Positions 43,831-51,879 of a stretch of 64,000 nucleotides of DNA are shown piece by piece. Position 1 is the stretch's first letter. Every line of letters begins with the position of its first letter. The notes below the pieces were generated by a model, which did not search any database, was not told the origin of the DNA, and saw only the letters and a list, made by a program, of their open reading frames with translations. Both the position numbers and the translations under genes were made by a program. This DNA is from Oscillospiraceae bacterium (GTDB lineage Bacteria; Bacillota; Clostridia; Oscillospirales; SIG627): assembly GCA_015065325.1 (NCBI GenBank), contig SVQO01000005.1, positions 42,638-106,637 of the forward strand. The letters are read 5' to 3'.

Positions 43831-43871
43831 CAATGATGCAAGAGAGTAAGATCTTTTGCATCATTGTTTTG
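43831..43871 (+). terminator. Terminator after the leucine T-box transcript
   Basis: CAATGATGCAA (43831-43841) pairs with TTGCATCATTG (43856-43866) and is followed by TTTTG. It starts 6 bases after the ligase stop. Confidence 0.8.
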
Positions 43872-43893
43872 TTTAATAATTTTCATTTTTTGC

Positions 43894-43922
43894 TTGACTT
43901 TACCGCTTTAAAGTGTTAATAT
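43894..43922 (+). promoter_or_regulatory. Promoter of the histidine operon with a possible operator in the spacer
   Basis: TTGACT (43894-43899) and TAATAT (43917-43922) are separated by 17 bases. The spacer holds the palindrome CTTTAAAG (43906-43913) inside an imperfect longer repeat, TTTACC...GTGTTAA. As the first gene encodes a TrpR-like regulator, this could be its own operator. The promoter call is firm and the operator call is weak. Confidence 0.65.
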
Positions 43923-43952
43923 ATTAAAATCAAAGTAGAGTGAGGGAAGAAT

Positions 43953-44255
43953 ATGACAAATTGGCATAACGAAATGACTGACCGTTTAATGAAGGTGCTT
44001 TCTGAATTGAATACGCCCGAGGAATGCTATTCTTTTTTGGAGGATCTTTGCACGATCAAAGAGATCCAGGATATGTCCCAGCGCCTTGAAATTGCTATTT
44101 TGCTTAAAAATGGAACCAATTACCAGGAGATTAACAAGAAGACCGGTGTCAGTACGGCTACGATCAGCCGTGTTAACAAATGTCTTTCTTATGGAAGCGG
44201 TGGATATCAAGCCGTTCTGGAAGTAATGGGGAAAAAAGAGGAAATGAAGAAATGA
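43953..44255 (+). CDS. YerC/YecD-type TrpR-family regulator
   Basis: The 100-aa protein belongs to the YerC branch of the Trp-repressor superfamily. It has the helical core FLEDLCTIKEIQDMSQRLEIAILL (about 27-50) and a helix-turn-helix, TNYQEINKKTGVSTATISRVNKCL (about 54-77), followed by a GSGGYQAVL tail. A GAGGGAAG site lies upstream of ATG 43953. It is the first gene of the his operon and overlaps hisZ by 4 bases (ATGA). This position suggests control of histidine synthesis in response to histidine. Comparative work has proposed TrpR-type histidine regulators in Bacillota, which fits. Confidence 0.85.
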   Translation: MTNWHNEMTDRLMKVLSELNTPEECYSFLEDLCTIKEIQDMSQRLEIAILLKNGTNYQEINKKTGVSTATISRVNKCLSYGSGGYQAVLEVMGKKEEMKK

Positions 44256-45373
44256 GTACGTTCAATTTGCGCAAAGAGGAAGAGATTATCAATCGTCTCC
44301 GCTCGCTTTACGAATTATATGGGTATGCTCAATTTAAAATGAGCAAGTTTGAAGAATACGATCTTTACGTCAGAAATAAAGATTTTTTGATTTCTGACGG
44401 CATTATCACGTTTACCGATACCAACGGAAAGCTTTTGGCACTTAAGCCCGACGTAACGTTGTCTATTATTAAAAATTTTCGTGCATCGGAAGGTGTAGTC
44501 GATAAAGTTTATTATAATGAAAACGTTTACCGTATTTCAGGAGGAACCCATTCCTTTAAGGAGATTTTGCAGCTTGGCGTTGAATGCATGGGGCACGTTG
44601 ATACGTACTGTCAGTTCGAGGTTTTAAGCCTGGCGGCAAAGAGTCTTTCCTTGCTGTCCGATGAGGTGGTCCTGGACGTTTCCGATTTTGGGATTTTGAC
44701 CGATCTTTTGGAATCCTTTGGGATCAACACTTCTTTGAAAAAAGAAATTTTAGTCGCCATCGGCGAGAAGAACGTTCACGATTTGGAGCGCATTTGTGCC
44801 AATGGCGGTATTTCTGCTTATGACACCGGTATTTTAACGGAACTGGTTCGGCTTTACGGAAATCCGACAGAGGTTTTGCCAAGGATTAAAACGATTTTAT
44901 CCGATAAGATCGACAGCGAAAAACTGAATGTATTGGAGACTCTGTGTAAGAGTCTTTGTGACAGCGGTTTCAGTAATATGGTCCGCATTGATTTTTCAAT
45001 CGTCAATGGTGTTGACTATTATAACGGAATCGTATTCAAAGGGTTCGTGAAAGGAATTCCTTCTGCCGTTCTTTCCGGAGGGCAATACGATGGCCTGATG
45101 AAGAAAATGCAGAGAAACGCAGGAGCGATCGGCTTCGCTCTGTATTTGGATCTGATGGAGGACCTTTTGATCGAAAAGAAGACTTTTGACGTTGATTCGC
45201 TGATCGTATATACCGATAATGTCTCTTTTTTTGATATCGATTTGATTTTGAAAAAACTGATTTCCGAAGGGAAAACGGTTTTGGCGCAGAGAAGCGTACC
45301 TGCGAAAATTAAGTACAAGGAAATGTGGAAATTAACGGAAAGCGGGGTTGAACTTCTTGAAAGAAATGCTTAA
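44252..45373 (+). CDS. hisZ: ATP phosphoribosyltransferase regulatory subunit
   Basis: HisZ is a histidyl-tRNA-synthetase-like protein without aminoacylation activity that forms the active complex with short HisG. The start is ATG 44252 (MSTFNLRKEEE) in an ATGA overlap; the ORF-track start lies inside yerC. The 373-aa protein has the class II synthetase-like fold, with LALKPDVTLSIIKNF, YYNENVYR, QLGVECMG and SGGQYDGLM. It lacks the C-terminal anticodon-binding domain. The short HisG that needs it is encoded next, as expected. Confidence 0.9.
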   Translation: MSTFNLRKEEEIINRLRSLYELYGYAQFKMSKFEEYDLYVRNKDFLISDGIITFTDTNGKLLALKPDVTLSIIKNFRASEGVVDKVYYNENVYRISGGTHSFKEILQLGVECMGHVDTYCQFEVLSLAAKSLSLLSDEVVLDVSDFGILTDLLESFGINTSLKKEILVAIGEKNVHDLERICANGGISAYDTGILTELVRLYGNPTEVLPRIKTILSDKIDSEKLNVLETLCKSLCDSGFSNMVRIDFSIVNGVDYYNGIVFKGFVKGIPSAVLSGGQYDGLMKKMQRNAGAIGFALYLDLMEDLLIEKKTFDVDSLIVYTDNVSFFDIDLILKKLISEGKTVLAQRSVPAKIKYKEMWKLTESGVELLERNA

Positions 45374-45998
45374 CATCGCCCTTCCGAAAGGGAGACTTGG
45401 AGAACGGGTATATTCAATGTTTGCTAAGGCTGGTTTTGAGTGCCCTCAAGTAATGGAGAACACCAGAAAACTTATTTTTGAAAATGAAGAACGTGCCGTT
45501 CGCTACTTTTGGGTGAAACCCTCTGACGTAGCGATTTACGTAGAGCGTGGCGCAGCAGACCTCGGCGTTGCCGGAAAAGATATTCTTCTTGAGTATAATC
45601 CGGATGTCTATGAGCTCTTGGATTTGAAAACCGGAATTTGTAAAATGGCAGTGGCGGCACCGGTTGATTTTCGCGACGACGTTCGGAAAACCTTAAAGGT
45701 TGCAACGAAATTTTCCAATATTGCCAAGGATTACTATTTGAAGAAGGGTAGAGACATCGATATCATTCATTTGAACGGCTCTATCGAAATTGCACCGATT
45801 TTGGGACTGACAGATGTGATCGTCGATATCGTAGAAACAGGGAAGACGCTGAAGGAAAACAATCTGGAGGTTTTTGAGGATATCGTACCGATCAGTGCAA
45901 GGTTGATTGCCAATAAATCCGGCTTTAAATTTAAAAACGAAGCAATCAGAAAGATTATGGAAAGTCTTTCCGAACAGTTAAAGGAGGAGAACGCATGA
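45366..45998 (+). CDS. hisG: ATP phosphoribosyltransferase, short form
   Basis: HisG starts histidine synthesis by joining ATP and PRPP. I use ATG 45366 (MLNIALPKGRLGE), inside the last codons of hisZ, instead of the TTG at 45348, because the family begins at ALPKGR. The ribosome site is weak, which fits translational coupling. The 210-aa protein has ERGAADLGVAGKD, VATKFSNIAKDYY and the PRPP loop DVIVDIVETGKTLKENNL. It lacks the C-terminal regulatory domain of long HisG, so it depends on HisZ. It overlaps hisD by 4 bases. Confidence 0.93.
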   Translation: MLNIALPKGRLGERVYSMFAKAGFECPQVMENTRKLIFENEERAVRYFWVKPSDVAIYVERGAADLGVAGKDILLEYNPDVYELLDLKTGICKMAVAAPVDFRDDVRKTLKVATKFSNIAKDYYLKKGRDIDIIHLNGSIEIAPILGLTDVIVDIVETGKTLKENNLEVFEDIVPISARLIANKSGFKFKNEAIRKIMESLSEQLKEENA

Positions 45999-47275
45999 TT
46001 CGTATTTTGAAAAAGAATGAAGTATCATCCTCCGAAATTTTCTCTCGGGTTCAACCGAAGTTTGACGTTGAGTCTATCGTAGCGGAGATCATTGAAAACG
46101 TTCGGAAAAAAGGGGACTCCGCACTTTTTGAATATTGCGAAAAATTTGACGGAGTGAAGCTGTCATCCTTGGAAGTGACGAAGGAAGAGATCAACTTGGC
46201 TCTTTCGGAAATGGAGCCTGAGTTTCTTCACATTTTGAACGAAGCGGCGGCAAATATTCGCCTTTTCCACGAAAAGCAAGTCAGAAACAGTTTTATCTTG
46301 AACCGCGAAAACGGAATTGTCATGGGGCAAAAGATTCTTCCCGTTGATCGAGCAGGGCTCTACGTTCCCGGAGGTACAGCTTCTTACCCTTCTTCCGTTT
46401 TAATGAATGCGATCCCTGCGAAAATTGCCGGATGTCCGCAGGTAGTTATGGTAACTCCTCCCGGAAAGGACGGAAAGGTAAATCCTGCTATTCTGGCGGC
46501 TGCCTCCATTGCCGGAGTTGACCGAATCTTTAAGGTCGGCGGAGCGCAAGCCGTTGCTGCCCTTGCATATGGAACGGAAACGATTCCTTGCGTTGATAAA
46601 ATTGTTGGACCGGGGAATGCGTTCGTAGCTGAGGCAAAAAAGCAGGTGTTTGGTAAGGTTTCTATTGACATGATCGCAGGTCCCAGCGAGATTTTGATCG
46701 TTGCGGATGAAAAGAGCAATCCCGTTCACCTTGCGGCTGATCTTCTTTCTCAAGCGGAGCACGATAAGCTTGCCAGTGCTGTGCTTGTAACAGACTCTTT
46801 TGAGTTGGCGGAGAAGGTCCAAGAGGAATTGGAAAGACAGATCCCACTTCTGGAGCGTTCTGAAATCGCAAGATGCTCGATTGATGACAACGGGAAGATC
46901 ATCGTGGTTTCGGATTTACAGGAAGCAATCGAGATTTCCAATGAAATAGCACCTGAGCATTTAGAGCTTTGTGTGGATCAGCCTTTTGATTTTCTGGATC
47001 AAATTCGTCATGCCGGATCCGTATTTCTCGGAAGAAACTGTCCCGAGGCGCTGGGGGATTATCTTGCCGGTCCCAATCACACATTGCCTACCAGTGGAAC
47101 TGCTCGTTTCTCAAGTCCCTTGTCTGTAGATGATTTCATTAAGAAAATGCAGTACACCTATTTTTCTGAAAGTGCTTTGAACGACGTTGCGGAAGATGTT
47201 GCTTATTTTGCGAAAAAAGAGGGCTTGACTGCACATGCCAAAAGCGCTGTTGTTCGGTCGGAGGATAAGAAATGA
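45995..47275 (+). CDS. hisD: Histidinol dehydrogenase
   Basis: HisD is the zinc enzyme that oxidises histidinol to histidine in two NAD-dependent steps. The 426-aa protein has VDRAGLYVPGGTASYPSSVLMNAIPA, VGGAQAVAALAYGT, VGPGNAFVAEAK, DMIAGPSEILI with a zinc-site region and DLLSQAEHDKLA with the zinc His. Length is normal. The ATGA overlaps at both ends show tight coupling with hisG and hisC. Confidence 0.95.
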   Translation: MIRILKKNEVSSSEIFSRVQPKFDVESIVAEIIENVRKKGDSALFEYCEKFDGVKLSSLEVTKEEINLALSEMEPEFLHILNEAAANIRLFHEKQVRNSFILNRENGIVMGQKILPVDRAGLYVPGGTASYPSSVLMNAIPAKIAGCPQVVMVTPPGKDGKVNPAILAAASIAGVDRIFKVGGAQAVAALAYGTETIPCVDKIVGPGNAFVAEAKKQVFGKVSIDMIAGPSEILIVADEKSNPVHLAADLLSQAEHDKLASAVLVTDSFELAEKVQEELERQIPLLERSEIARCSIDDNGKIIVVSDLQEAIEISNEIAPEHLELCVDQPFDFLDQIRHAGSVFLGRNCPEALGDYLAGPNHTLPTSGTARFSSPLSVDDFIKKMQYTYFSESALNDVAEDVAYFAKKEGLTAHAKSAVVRSEDKK

Positions 47276-48336
47276 GTCGCTTTTTCAGTGAAAAATATTC
47301 AAATCTTGTTCCCTATACGCCGGGTGAACAACCGAAGGAGCGAAAATATATTAAACTAAATACCAATGAATCTCCTTTTCCTCCCTCAGAAATTGCGTTG
47401 AAAATGGCGGCGGAGGCCTCAAAACGCTTGATGCTCTATCCGGATCCCGACTGCAAGGAGTTGACTGCAGCTCTTGCTGATTTGCTCGATGTATCAACGG
47501 ATGAGATCGTTTGGACAAACGGATCTGACGACGTTTTGAATTTTGCATTTATGGCTTTTTGCGATGACGAGCATCCTGCGATTTTTCCTGACATCACCTA
47601 CGGTTTCTATTCTGTTTTTGCCGAAGCAAACCGTATTCCGTATCGCGTGATCCCCTTGAAAGAGGATTTTTCGATTTCGATCGAGGATTTTAAGAGACAA
47701 AAAGGGACGGTTTTTATTGCCAACCCCAATGCGCCTACCGGTATTGCATTAACCTTGGAGCAGATCGAAGATCTGCTTTTGTCCGATCCAAATCGTGTTG
47801 TTGTCATTGACGAGGCTTACGTTGATTTTGGCGGTGAGTCCTGCGTTCCTCTGATTAAAAAATATGACAATCTGTTGGTAACGCAAACCTTCTCGAAATC
47901 CCGCTCTATGGCAGGCGCCAGACTTGGCTTTGCCGTCGGTTCAAAGGATTTGATTTCTGATATTCATACTCTTCGGTATGCAACAAATCCTTACAACATC
48001 AACACAATGACTATGGCAGCAGGTATTGGAGTTCTGCGCGATGAGGATTATACGCGCACAAATTGCGCAAAAATTATTGAAAACCGTGCGTATATCAGCA
48101 GTGAACTTAAAAAACTCGGTTTTGAGATGACCGATTCAAAAGCGAATTTTATTTTCGTCAGACATCCTGCGATCCACGGGGAAAAGCTCTATTTGTTCTT
48201 AAAAGAAAACGGTATTCTGGTGCGCCACTTTTCCAAGGCGCGCATTTCCGAGTACTGCCGGATCACGATTGGTTCGAGAGAGGAAATGGATGAGCTTTTG
48301 AAGAAGATCCAAATAATTTTGGAGGAACTTGTATGA
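47272..48336 (+). CDS. hisC: Histidinol-phosphate aminotransferase
   Basis: HisC makes histidinol phosphate from imidazole acetol phosphate and glutamate with PLP. The 354-aa fold-type I enzyme has KLNTNESPFPPS near residue 25, ANPNAPTGIAL, VIDEAYVDFG and TFSKSRSMAGARLGFAVG with the PLP lysine (about 200-213). It starts in an ATGA overlap with hisD and ends in one with hisB. Confidence 0.95.
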   Translation: MSRFFSEKYSNLVPYTPGEQPKERKYIKLNTNESPFPPSEIALKMAAEASKRLMLYPDPDCKELTAALADLLDVSTDEIVWTNGSDDVLNFAFMAFCDDEHPAIFPDITYGFYSVFAEANRIPYRVIPLKEDFSISIEDFKRQKGTVFIANPNAPTGIALTLEQIEDLLLSDPNRVVVIDEAYVDFGGESCVPLIKKYDNLLVTQTFSKSRSMAGARLGFAVGSKDLISDIHTLRYATNPYNINTMTMAAGIGVLRDEDYTRTNCAKIIENRAYISSELKKLGFEMTDSKANFIFVRHPAIHGEKLYLFLKENGILVRHFSKARISEYCRITIGSREEMDELLKKIQIILEELV

Positions 48337-48920
48337 GAGAATATCATATCAACAGAAAAACCAATGAAACGGAAATATCGCTGACTCTGTCTTTAGACGG
48401 AAGTGGGAAAGCTGATGTTGATACCGGGTGCGGCTTCTTAGATCATATGTTGACTCTTTTCGCTTCCCATGGAAAATTTGATCTTGCTGTTTCTTGCAAG
48501 GGAGATACCAACGTTGACGATCATCACAGCGTTGAGGATATTGGAATTTGCCTTGGAAAAGCGTTCGACAAGGCATTGGGAGATAAGCGCGGCATCATTC
48601 GGTACGGCTCGATGATCTTGCCGATGGATGAAGCTTTGATCCTTTCTGCTGTCGATCTTTCCGGCAGAAGCTGTCTTTGCTACGAACTTCCGATCCGTGC
48701 AAAAAAGATCGGTACTTTTGATACGGAGCTTTTGGAGGAGTTTTGGGTATCGTTTGTACGGAATTGTCCGATGTCTCTCCATATTCGGATGCTGGCAGGG
48801 AAGAATTCTCATCACATTGCGGAAGGATCGTTCAAGGCGGTTGCGAGAGCTTTACGTCAGGCTTGTACGGTTGATCAGCTCAATCCTGACGCGATCCCTT
48901 CCACAAAAGGAGTTTTGTAA
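48333..48920 (+). CDS. hisB: Imidazoleglycerol-phosphate dehydratase
   Basis: HisB removes water from imidazoleglycerol phosphate. The 195-aa protein is the single-domain form without the histidinol-phosphatase domain of E. coli HisB. The metal-binding motifs DVDTGCGFLDHML, DDHHSVEDIGI and SHHIAEGSFKAVARAL are intact. The phosphatase step must be encoded outside this operon, as no HisN or HisJ-type gene is present here. It overlaps hisC by 4 bases and hisH by 1 base. Confidence 0.95.
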   Translation: MREYHINRKTNETEISLTLSLDGSGKADVDTGCGFLDHMLTLFASHGKFDLAVSCKGDTNVDDHHSVEDIGICLGKAFDKALGDKRGIIRYGSMILPMDEALILSAVDLSGRSCLCYELPIRAKKIGTFDTELLEEFWVSFVRNCPMSLHIRMLAGKNSHHIAEGSFKAVARALRQACTVDQLNPDAIPSTKGVL

Positions 48921-49546
48921 TGGTTGCGATTGTTGATTACGGAGTTGGAAATCTTTTTTCTCTTTGTAGCTCTTTTGGCGCAATTGGACACGATGCGATC
49001 ATAACAGGAGATCCTGATTTGATCAGAAATGCTGACCGAATTCTGCTTCCCGGAGTGGGAGCGTTTTCTGATGCAATTGCAAAGCTACACGAAAGCGGTC
49101 TTGTTCCGGTTTTGATGGATGAGGTATCTCGCGGAAAGCCGCTGCTGGGAATCTGTCTCGGTATGCAGCTTTTGTTTGAAAAAAGCTACGAATACGGCGA
49201 ATACGAGGGGCTCGGCTTGATCCCGGGAGAAATCCGTCCGATTTCTGACGTTATTTCTACGGAACTCAAGATCCCGCATATCGGTTGGAATGCTTTGCAC
49301 TTTTCATCCAAGCGTTCTGAAATCTTTAAGTACTTGAATGAGGCTGATTACGTTTATTTCGTTCATTCCTATTACGCAGCTGCATGCGATGATTTCGTTA
49401 CGGCTACTACTGAATACAGCGCCGAGCTTACTGCTTCCGTTCAAAATAAAAACGTTTATGGCTGCCAATTTCATCCCGAAAAGAGCGGCGAGGTTGGCTT
49501 GAAAATTTTACGCGCATTTTGCGAGTTGGAGGGAACCTTATGCTGA
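48920..49546 (+). CDS. hisH: Imidazole glycerol phosphate synthase, glutaminase subunit
   Basis: HisH releases ammonia from glutamine and passes it to HisF. The 208-aa class I amidotransferase has ILLPGVGAFSDA, the nucleophile Cys in GICLGMQLLFE (about residue 80) and the His-Glu pair in CQFHPEKSGEVG. Its start shares a base with the hisB stop. The next gene, hisA, begins inside its last codons, and hisF lies one gene further on. Confidence 0.95.
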   Translation: MVAIVDYGVGNLFSLCSSFGAIGHDAIITGDPDLIRNADRILLPGVGAFSDAIAKLHESGLVPVLMDEVSRGKPLLGICLGMQLLFEKSYEYGEYEGLGLIPGEIRPISDVISTELKIPHIGWNALHFSSKRSEIFKYLNEADYVYFVHSYYAAACDDFVTATTEYSAELTASVQNKNVYGCQFHPEKSGEVGLKILRAFCELEGTLC

Positions 49547-50253
49547 TTTTTCCCGCAATCGATATCGTAGGAGGAAAAGCCGTAAGACTGTTCAAAGGCG
49601 ATTACGCACAAATGACAGTTTATAGCGACGACCCGGTTTCCGTAGCCCGTGATTTTGAGAACGCGGGAGCAAAATGGGTGCATCTCGTTGATTTGGAAGG
49701 TGCGAAAACCGGAACAACTCCCAACCTCGAAACGATTTGCAAAATCGTGCGTGAAACGAATTTGTCCGTTGAAGTTGGCGGCGGTATTCGCAATTTGGAA
49801 ACCATCAAGACCTATATTGAAAACGGCGTCAGCCGTGTAATTTTAGGCACGGCTGCTGTGAAGGATCCTGAGTTCCTTGAAAAAGCTCTGAATATTTACG
49901 GTGAAAGTATTGCCGTCGGCGTGGATCTGAAGGATGGAGAGGTTGCCATCAAAGGATGGACGGAAGGCTCCGGTGTTGCTGCATATGATTTTTGCTTACA
50001 GCTTCAAAGAATGGGGGTAAAGACGATCATTTGCACCGATATCTCAAAGGATGGCGCTATGCAAGGAACGAATCTCCCTCTTTATCGGGAATTCTCTGAA
50101 AAGTTTGATTTGCAGATCATCGCTTCCGGTGGTGTTTCGTCTATGGAAGACGTAGCGAATTTGAATTCGATGAATCTTTATGGAGCGATTATTGGCAAAG
50201 CGTATTATACCGGCGCCATTGATCTGGCAAAAGCGATTGAGGTGGCAAAATGA
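49540..50253 (+). CDS. hisA: ProFAR isomerase
   Basis: HisA opens the ribose of ProFAR. The start is ATG 49540 (MLIFPAIDIVGGKAVRL), with GGAGGGAA 6 bases upstream. The ORF-track start lies 7 codons earlier. The 237-aa barrel has the catalytic Asp in PAIDI, VEVGGGIRNLETI and IASGGVSSMEDV for phosphate binding, and the second catalytic Asp in GVDLKDG...CTDISKDG. It overlaps hisH by 7 bases and hisF by 4 bases. Confidence 0.95.
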   Translation: MLIFPAIDIVGGKAVRLFKGDYAQMTVYSDDPVSVARDFENAGAKWVHLVDLEGAKTGTTPNLETICKIVRETNLSVEVGGGIRNLETIKTYIENGVSRVILGTAAVKDPEFLEKALNIYGESIAVGVDLKDGEVAIKGWTEGSGVAAYDFCLQLQRMGVKTIICTDISKDGAMQGTNLPLYREFSEKFDLQIIASGGVSSMEDVANLNSMNLYGAIIGKAYYTGAIDLAKAIEVAK

Positions 50254-51008
50254 TTACGAAAAGAATTATTCCTTGTCTTGACGTAAAGGATGGACGTGTT
50301 GTAAAAGGGAAGAATTTTCTTGGTCTGAACGATGTGTCTTCGCCAGTTGAATTGGCAAAATTTTATAATGAATGCGGCGCTGATGAGCTTGTCTTTTACG
50401 ATATTACCGCCTCCGCCGAAGGACGTGCTTTGTTTACGGATATTCTGAAAGAGGTTGCTTCTACCATCTTTATTCCTTTAACTGTAGGTGGCGGTATTAA
50501 TTCTCTGGACGATTTTGACCGTGTTCTGAAATGCGGTGCTGACAAAGTCAGCGTGAATTCCGGCGCGATCCGAAATCCTGCTCTCATCGGTGAGGCTGCG
50601 AAGCGCTATGGTGATCAGTGTGTTGTGTTGTCAGCAGATATTAAGCGCGTTGACGGCTCTTTCCGTCTTTTCGCAAAGGGCGGAAGGGTTGATACCGGAC
50701 TGGATGGAATCGAATGGATCAGACGTTGCGTAGAGAACGGCGCCGGTGAGGTCGTAGTGAATTCTATTGACACCGACGGCGTAAAGAACGGATTTGATCT
50801 CGAGATGCTTGAAGCAGTGTGCAAAGTGGTTTCGGTGCCGGTTATCGCTTCAGGCGGAGCCGGGTGCAGTAAACATTTTACTGAGCTATTCAACGCTTTA
50901 CCTAACGTGGATGCGGGTCTCGCGGCTTCTATTTTTCATTACCGCGAACTGCAAATAACTGATTTAAAGAGAGAATTGAAAGAAAACGGGATTCCCGTGA
51001 GAATATGA
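50250..51008 (+). CDS. hisF: Imidazole glycerol phosphate synthase, cyclase subunit
   Basis: HisF joins ammonia from HisH to PRFAR to give imidazoleglycerol phosphate and AICAR. The 252-aa barrel opens with [16 protein letters not shown], with the catalytic Asp in CLDV, and has [26 protein letters not shown] and [18 protein letters not shown] with the second Asp. The AICAR made here feeds the purine pathway at the transformylase encoded at 22075. Confidence 0.95.
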   Translation: MITKRIIPCLDVKDGRVVKGKNFLGLNDVSSPVELAKFYNECGADELVFYDITASAEGRALFTDILKEVASTIFIPLTVGGGINSLDDFDRVLKCGADKVSVNSGAIRNPALIGEAAKRYGDQCVVLSADIKRVDGSFRLFAKGGRVDTGLDGIEWIRRCVENGAGEVVVNSIDTDGVKNGFDLEMLEAVCKVVSVPVIASGGAGCSKHFTELFNALPNVDAGLAASIFHYRELQITDLKRELKENGIPVRI

Positions 51009-51019
51009 GGAGTATAACG

Positions 51020-51670
51020 ATGATCGATATCAATGAATTGAAATTTGATGAAAAAGGTTTGATCCCTGCCATTGTCGTAGATGCGATTTCCAAGCAGGTT
51101 TTGACTTTGGCTTATATGAACAAGGAGAGCCTTGAGATTTCTATGGAGAAGGGGCTTACTTGTTTTTGGAGCCGTTCGAGAAACGAATTGTGGTTGAAAG
51201 GTGAGACCAGCGGAAACTATCAGCATATCGTTTCCATTACTGCGGACTGCGATAAGGACGCACTTGTCGTTATGGTTGAGCCTGACGGTCCTGCTTGTCA
51301 TACAGGGGCTGTTTCTTGCTTTGAAAATCCCCTTTGGGAAAGTGAAGAAAGAAAAGAATTTTCACTGCAGGCGTTAATGAAGCTGATTGAAGGGAGAAAA
51401 TCCGAAAAGAAGGAAGGATCTTATACAACTTACCTTTTTGAAAAAGGTATTGATAAGATTTTGAAGAAGGTTGGCGAAGAAAGCACCGAGGTAATTATCG
51501 CGGGAAAGGCAGATGATAAGGCAGAAACCATTTACGAAATTTCCGATCTTGCTTACCACGTGATGGTACTGATGATTCAAATGGGTATTTCTTTGGAAGA
51601 TATTCACAAAGAACTTGCATCCAGACACGTCATCGATCATAAGGTGAAGCAGGAAAAAATGACTAAATGA
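51020..51670 (+). CDS. hisIE: Phosphoribosyl-AMP cyclohydrolase / phosphoribosyl-ATP pyrophosphatase fusion
   Basis: The protein covers steps two and three of the histidine pathway. The ATG at 51020 ([13 protein letters not shown]), 6 bases after GAGGAG, is preferred over the ATGA-overlap start at 51005. The 216-aa chain has an N-terminal HisI part, with [37 protein letters not shown] and [20 protein letters not shown] carrying the zinc Cys and His. A C-terminal HisE part follows, with [18 protein letters not shown] and [14 protein letters not shown]. It is last in the operon, before a terminator. Confidence 0.95.
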   Translation: MIDINELKFDEKGLIPAIVVDAISKQVLTLAYMNKESLEISMEKGLTCFWSRSRNELWLKGETSGNYQHIVSITADCDKDALVVMVEPDGPACHTGAVSCFENPLWESEERKEFSLQALMKLIEGRKSEKKEGSYTTYLFEKGIDKILKKVGEESTEVIIAGKADDKAETIYEISDLAYHVMVLMIQMGISLEDIHKELASRHVIDHKVKQEKMTK

Positions 51671-51700
51671 ATGTAAAGTGAATAATATCCGCGAATAATG

Positions 51701-51740
51701 AATAATACCGACTGAATATTTTTCGTCGGTATTATTTTTT
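51701..51740 (+). terminator. Terminator of the histidine operon
   Basis: AATAATACCGAC (51701-51712) pairs with GTCGGTATTATT (51725-51736) around a 12-base loop and runs into TTTT. Confidence 0.85.
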
Positions 51741-51782
51741 GTAAATTGTTTTATAAAATGCAAATTTGTTTTTATATTAGTA

Positions 51783-51811
51783 TTGACAATGGAGTTTGAA
51801 ATGTTTATAAT
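51783..51811 (+). promoter_or_regulatory. Promoter of the arginine operon
   Basis: TTGACA (51783-51788) and TATAAT (51806-51811) are separated by 17 bases. It is a consensus sigma-A promoter, so strong repression is needed for control. Confidence 0.85.
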
Positions 51812-51831
51812 ATTTCAGTCAGAATATTTGT

Positions 51832-51849
51832 TGTGAATATTTATTCAGA
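51832..51849 (+). promoter_or_regulatory. ArgR operator (ARG box)
   Basis: TGTGAATATTTATTCAGA matches the E. coli ARG-box consensus TNTGNATWWWWATNCANA at all defined positions. It lies just downstream of the start site expected for the arg promoter and about 30 bases ahead of argH, so arginine-bound ArgR should block this operon. No argR gene is in the window. Confidence 0.75.
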
Positions 51850-51879
51850 AACTTGTGGATGTTTTTAAGGAGAATGATT

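Noticed and set aside
43840-43952. T-box or histidine attenuator ahead of yerC-hisZ
   Set aside because: The region lacks the TGGNACCGCG core and there is no leader peptide with a His run.
51671-51712. GAATAAT repeats after hisIE as a CRISPR-like or regulatory repeat
   Set aside because: They are short, irregular and lie in the AT-rich arm of a terminator.
51815-51836. Second ARG box upstream of the perfect one
   Set aside because: TCAGAATATTTGTTGTGA matches the consensus only in part and overlaps the perfect site, so the usual two-box spacing is not met.
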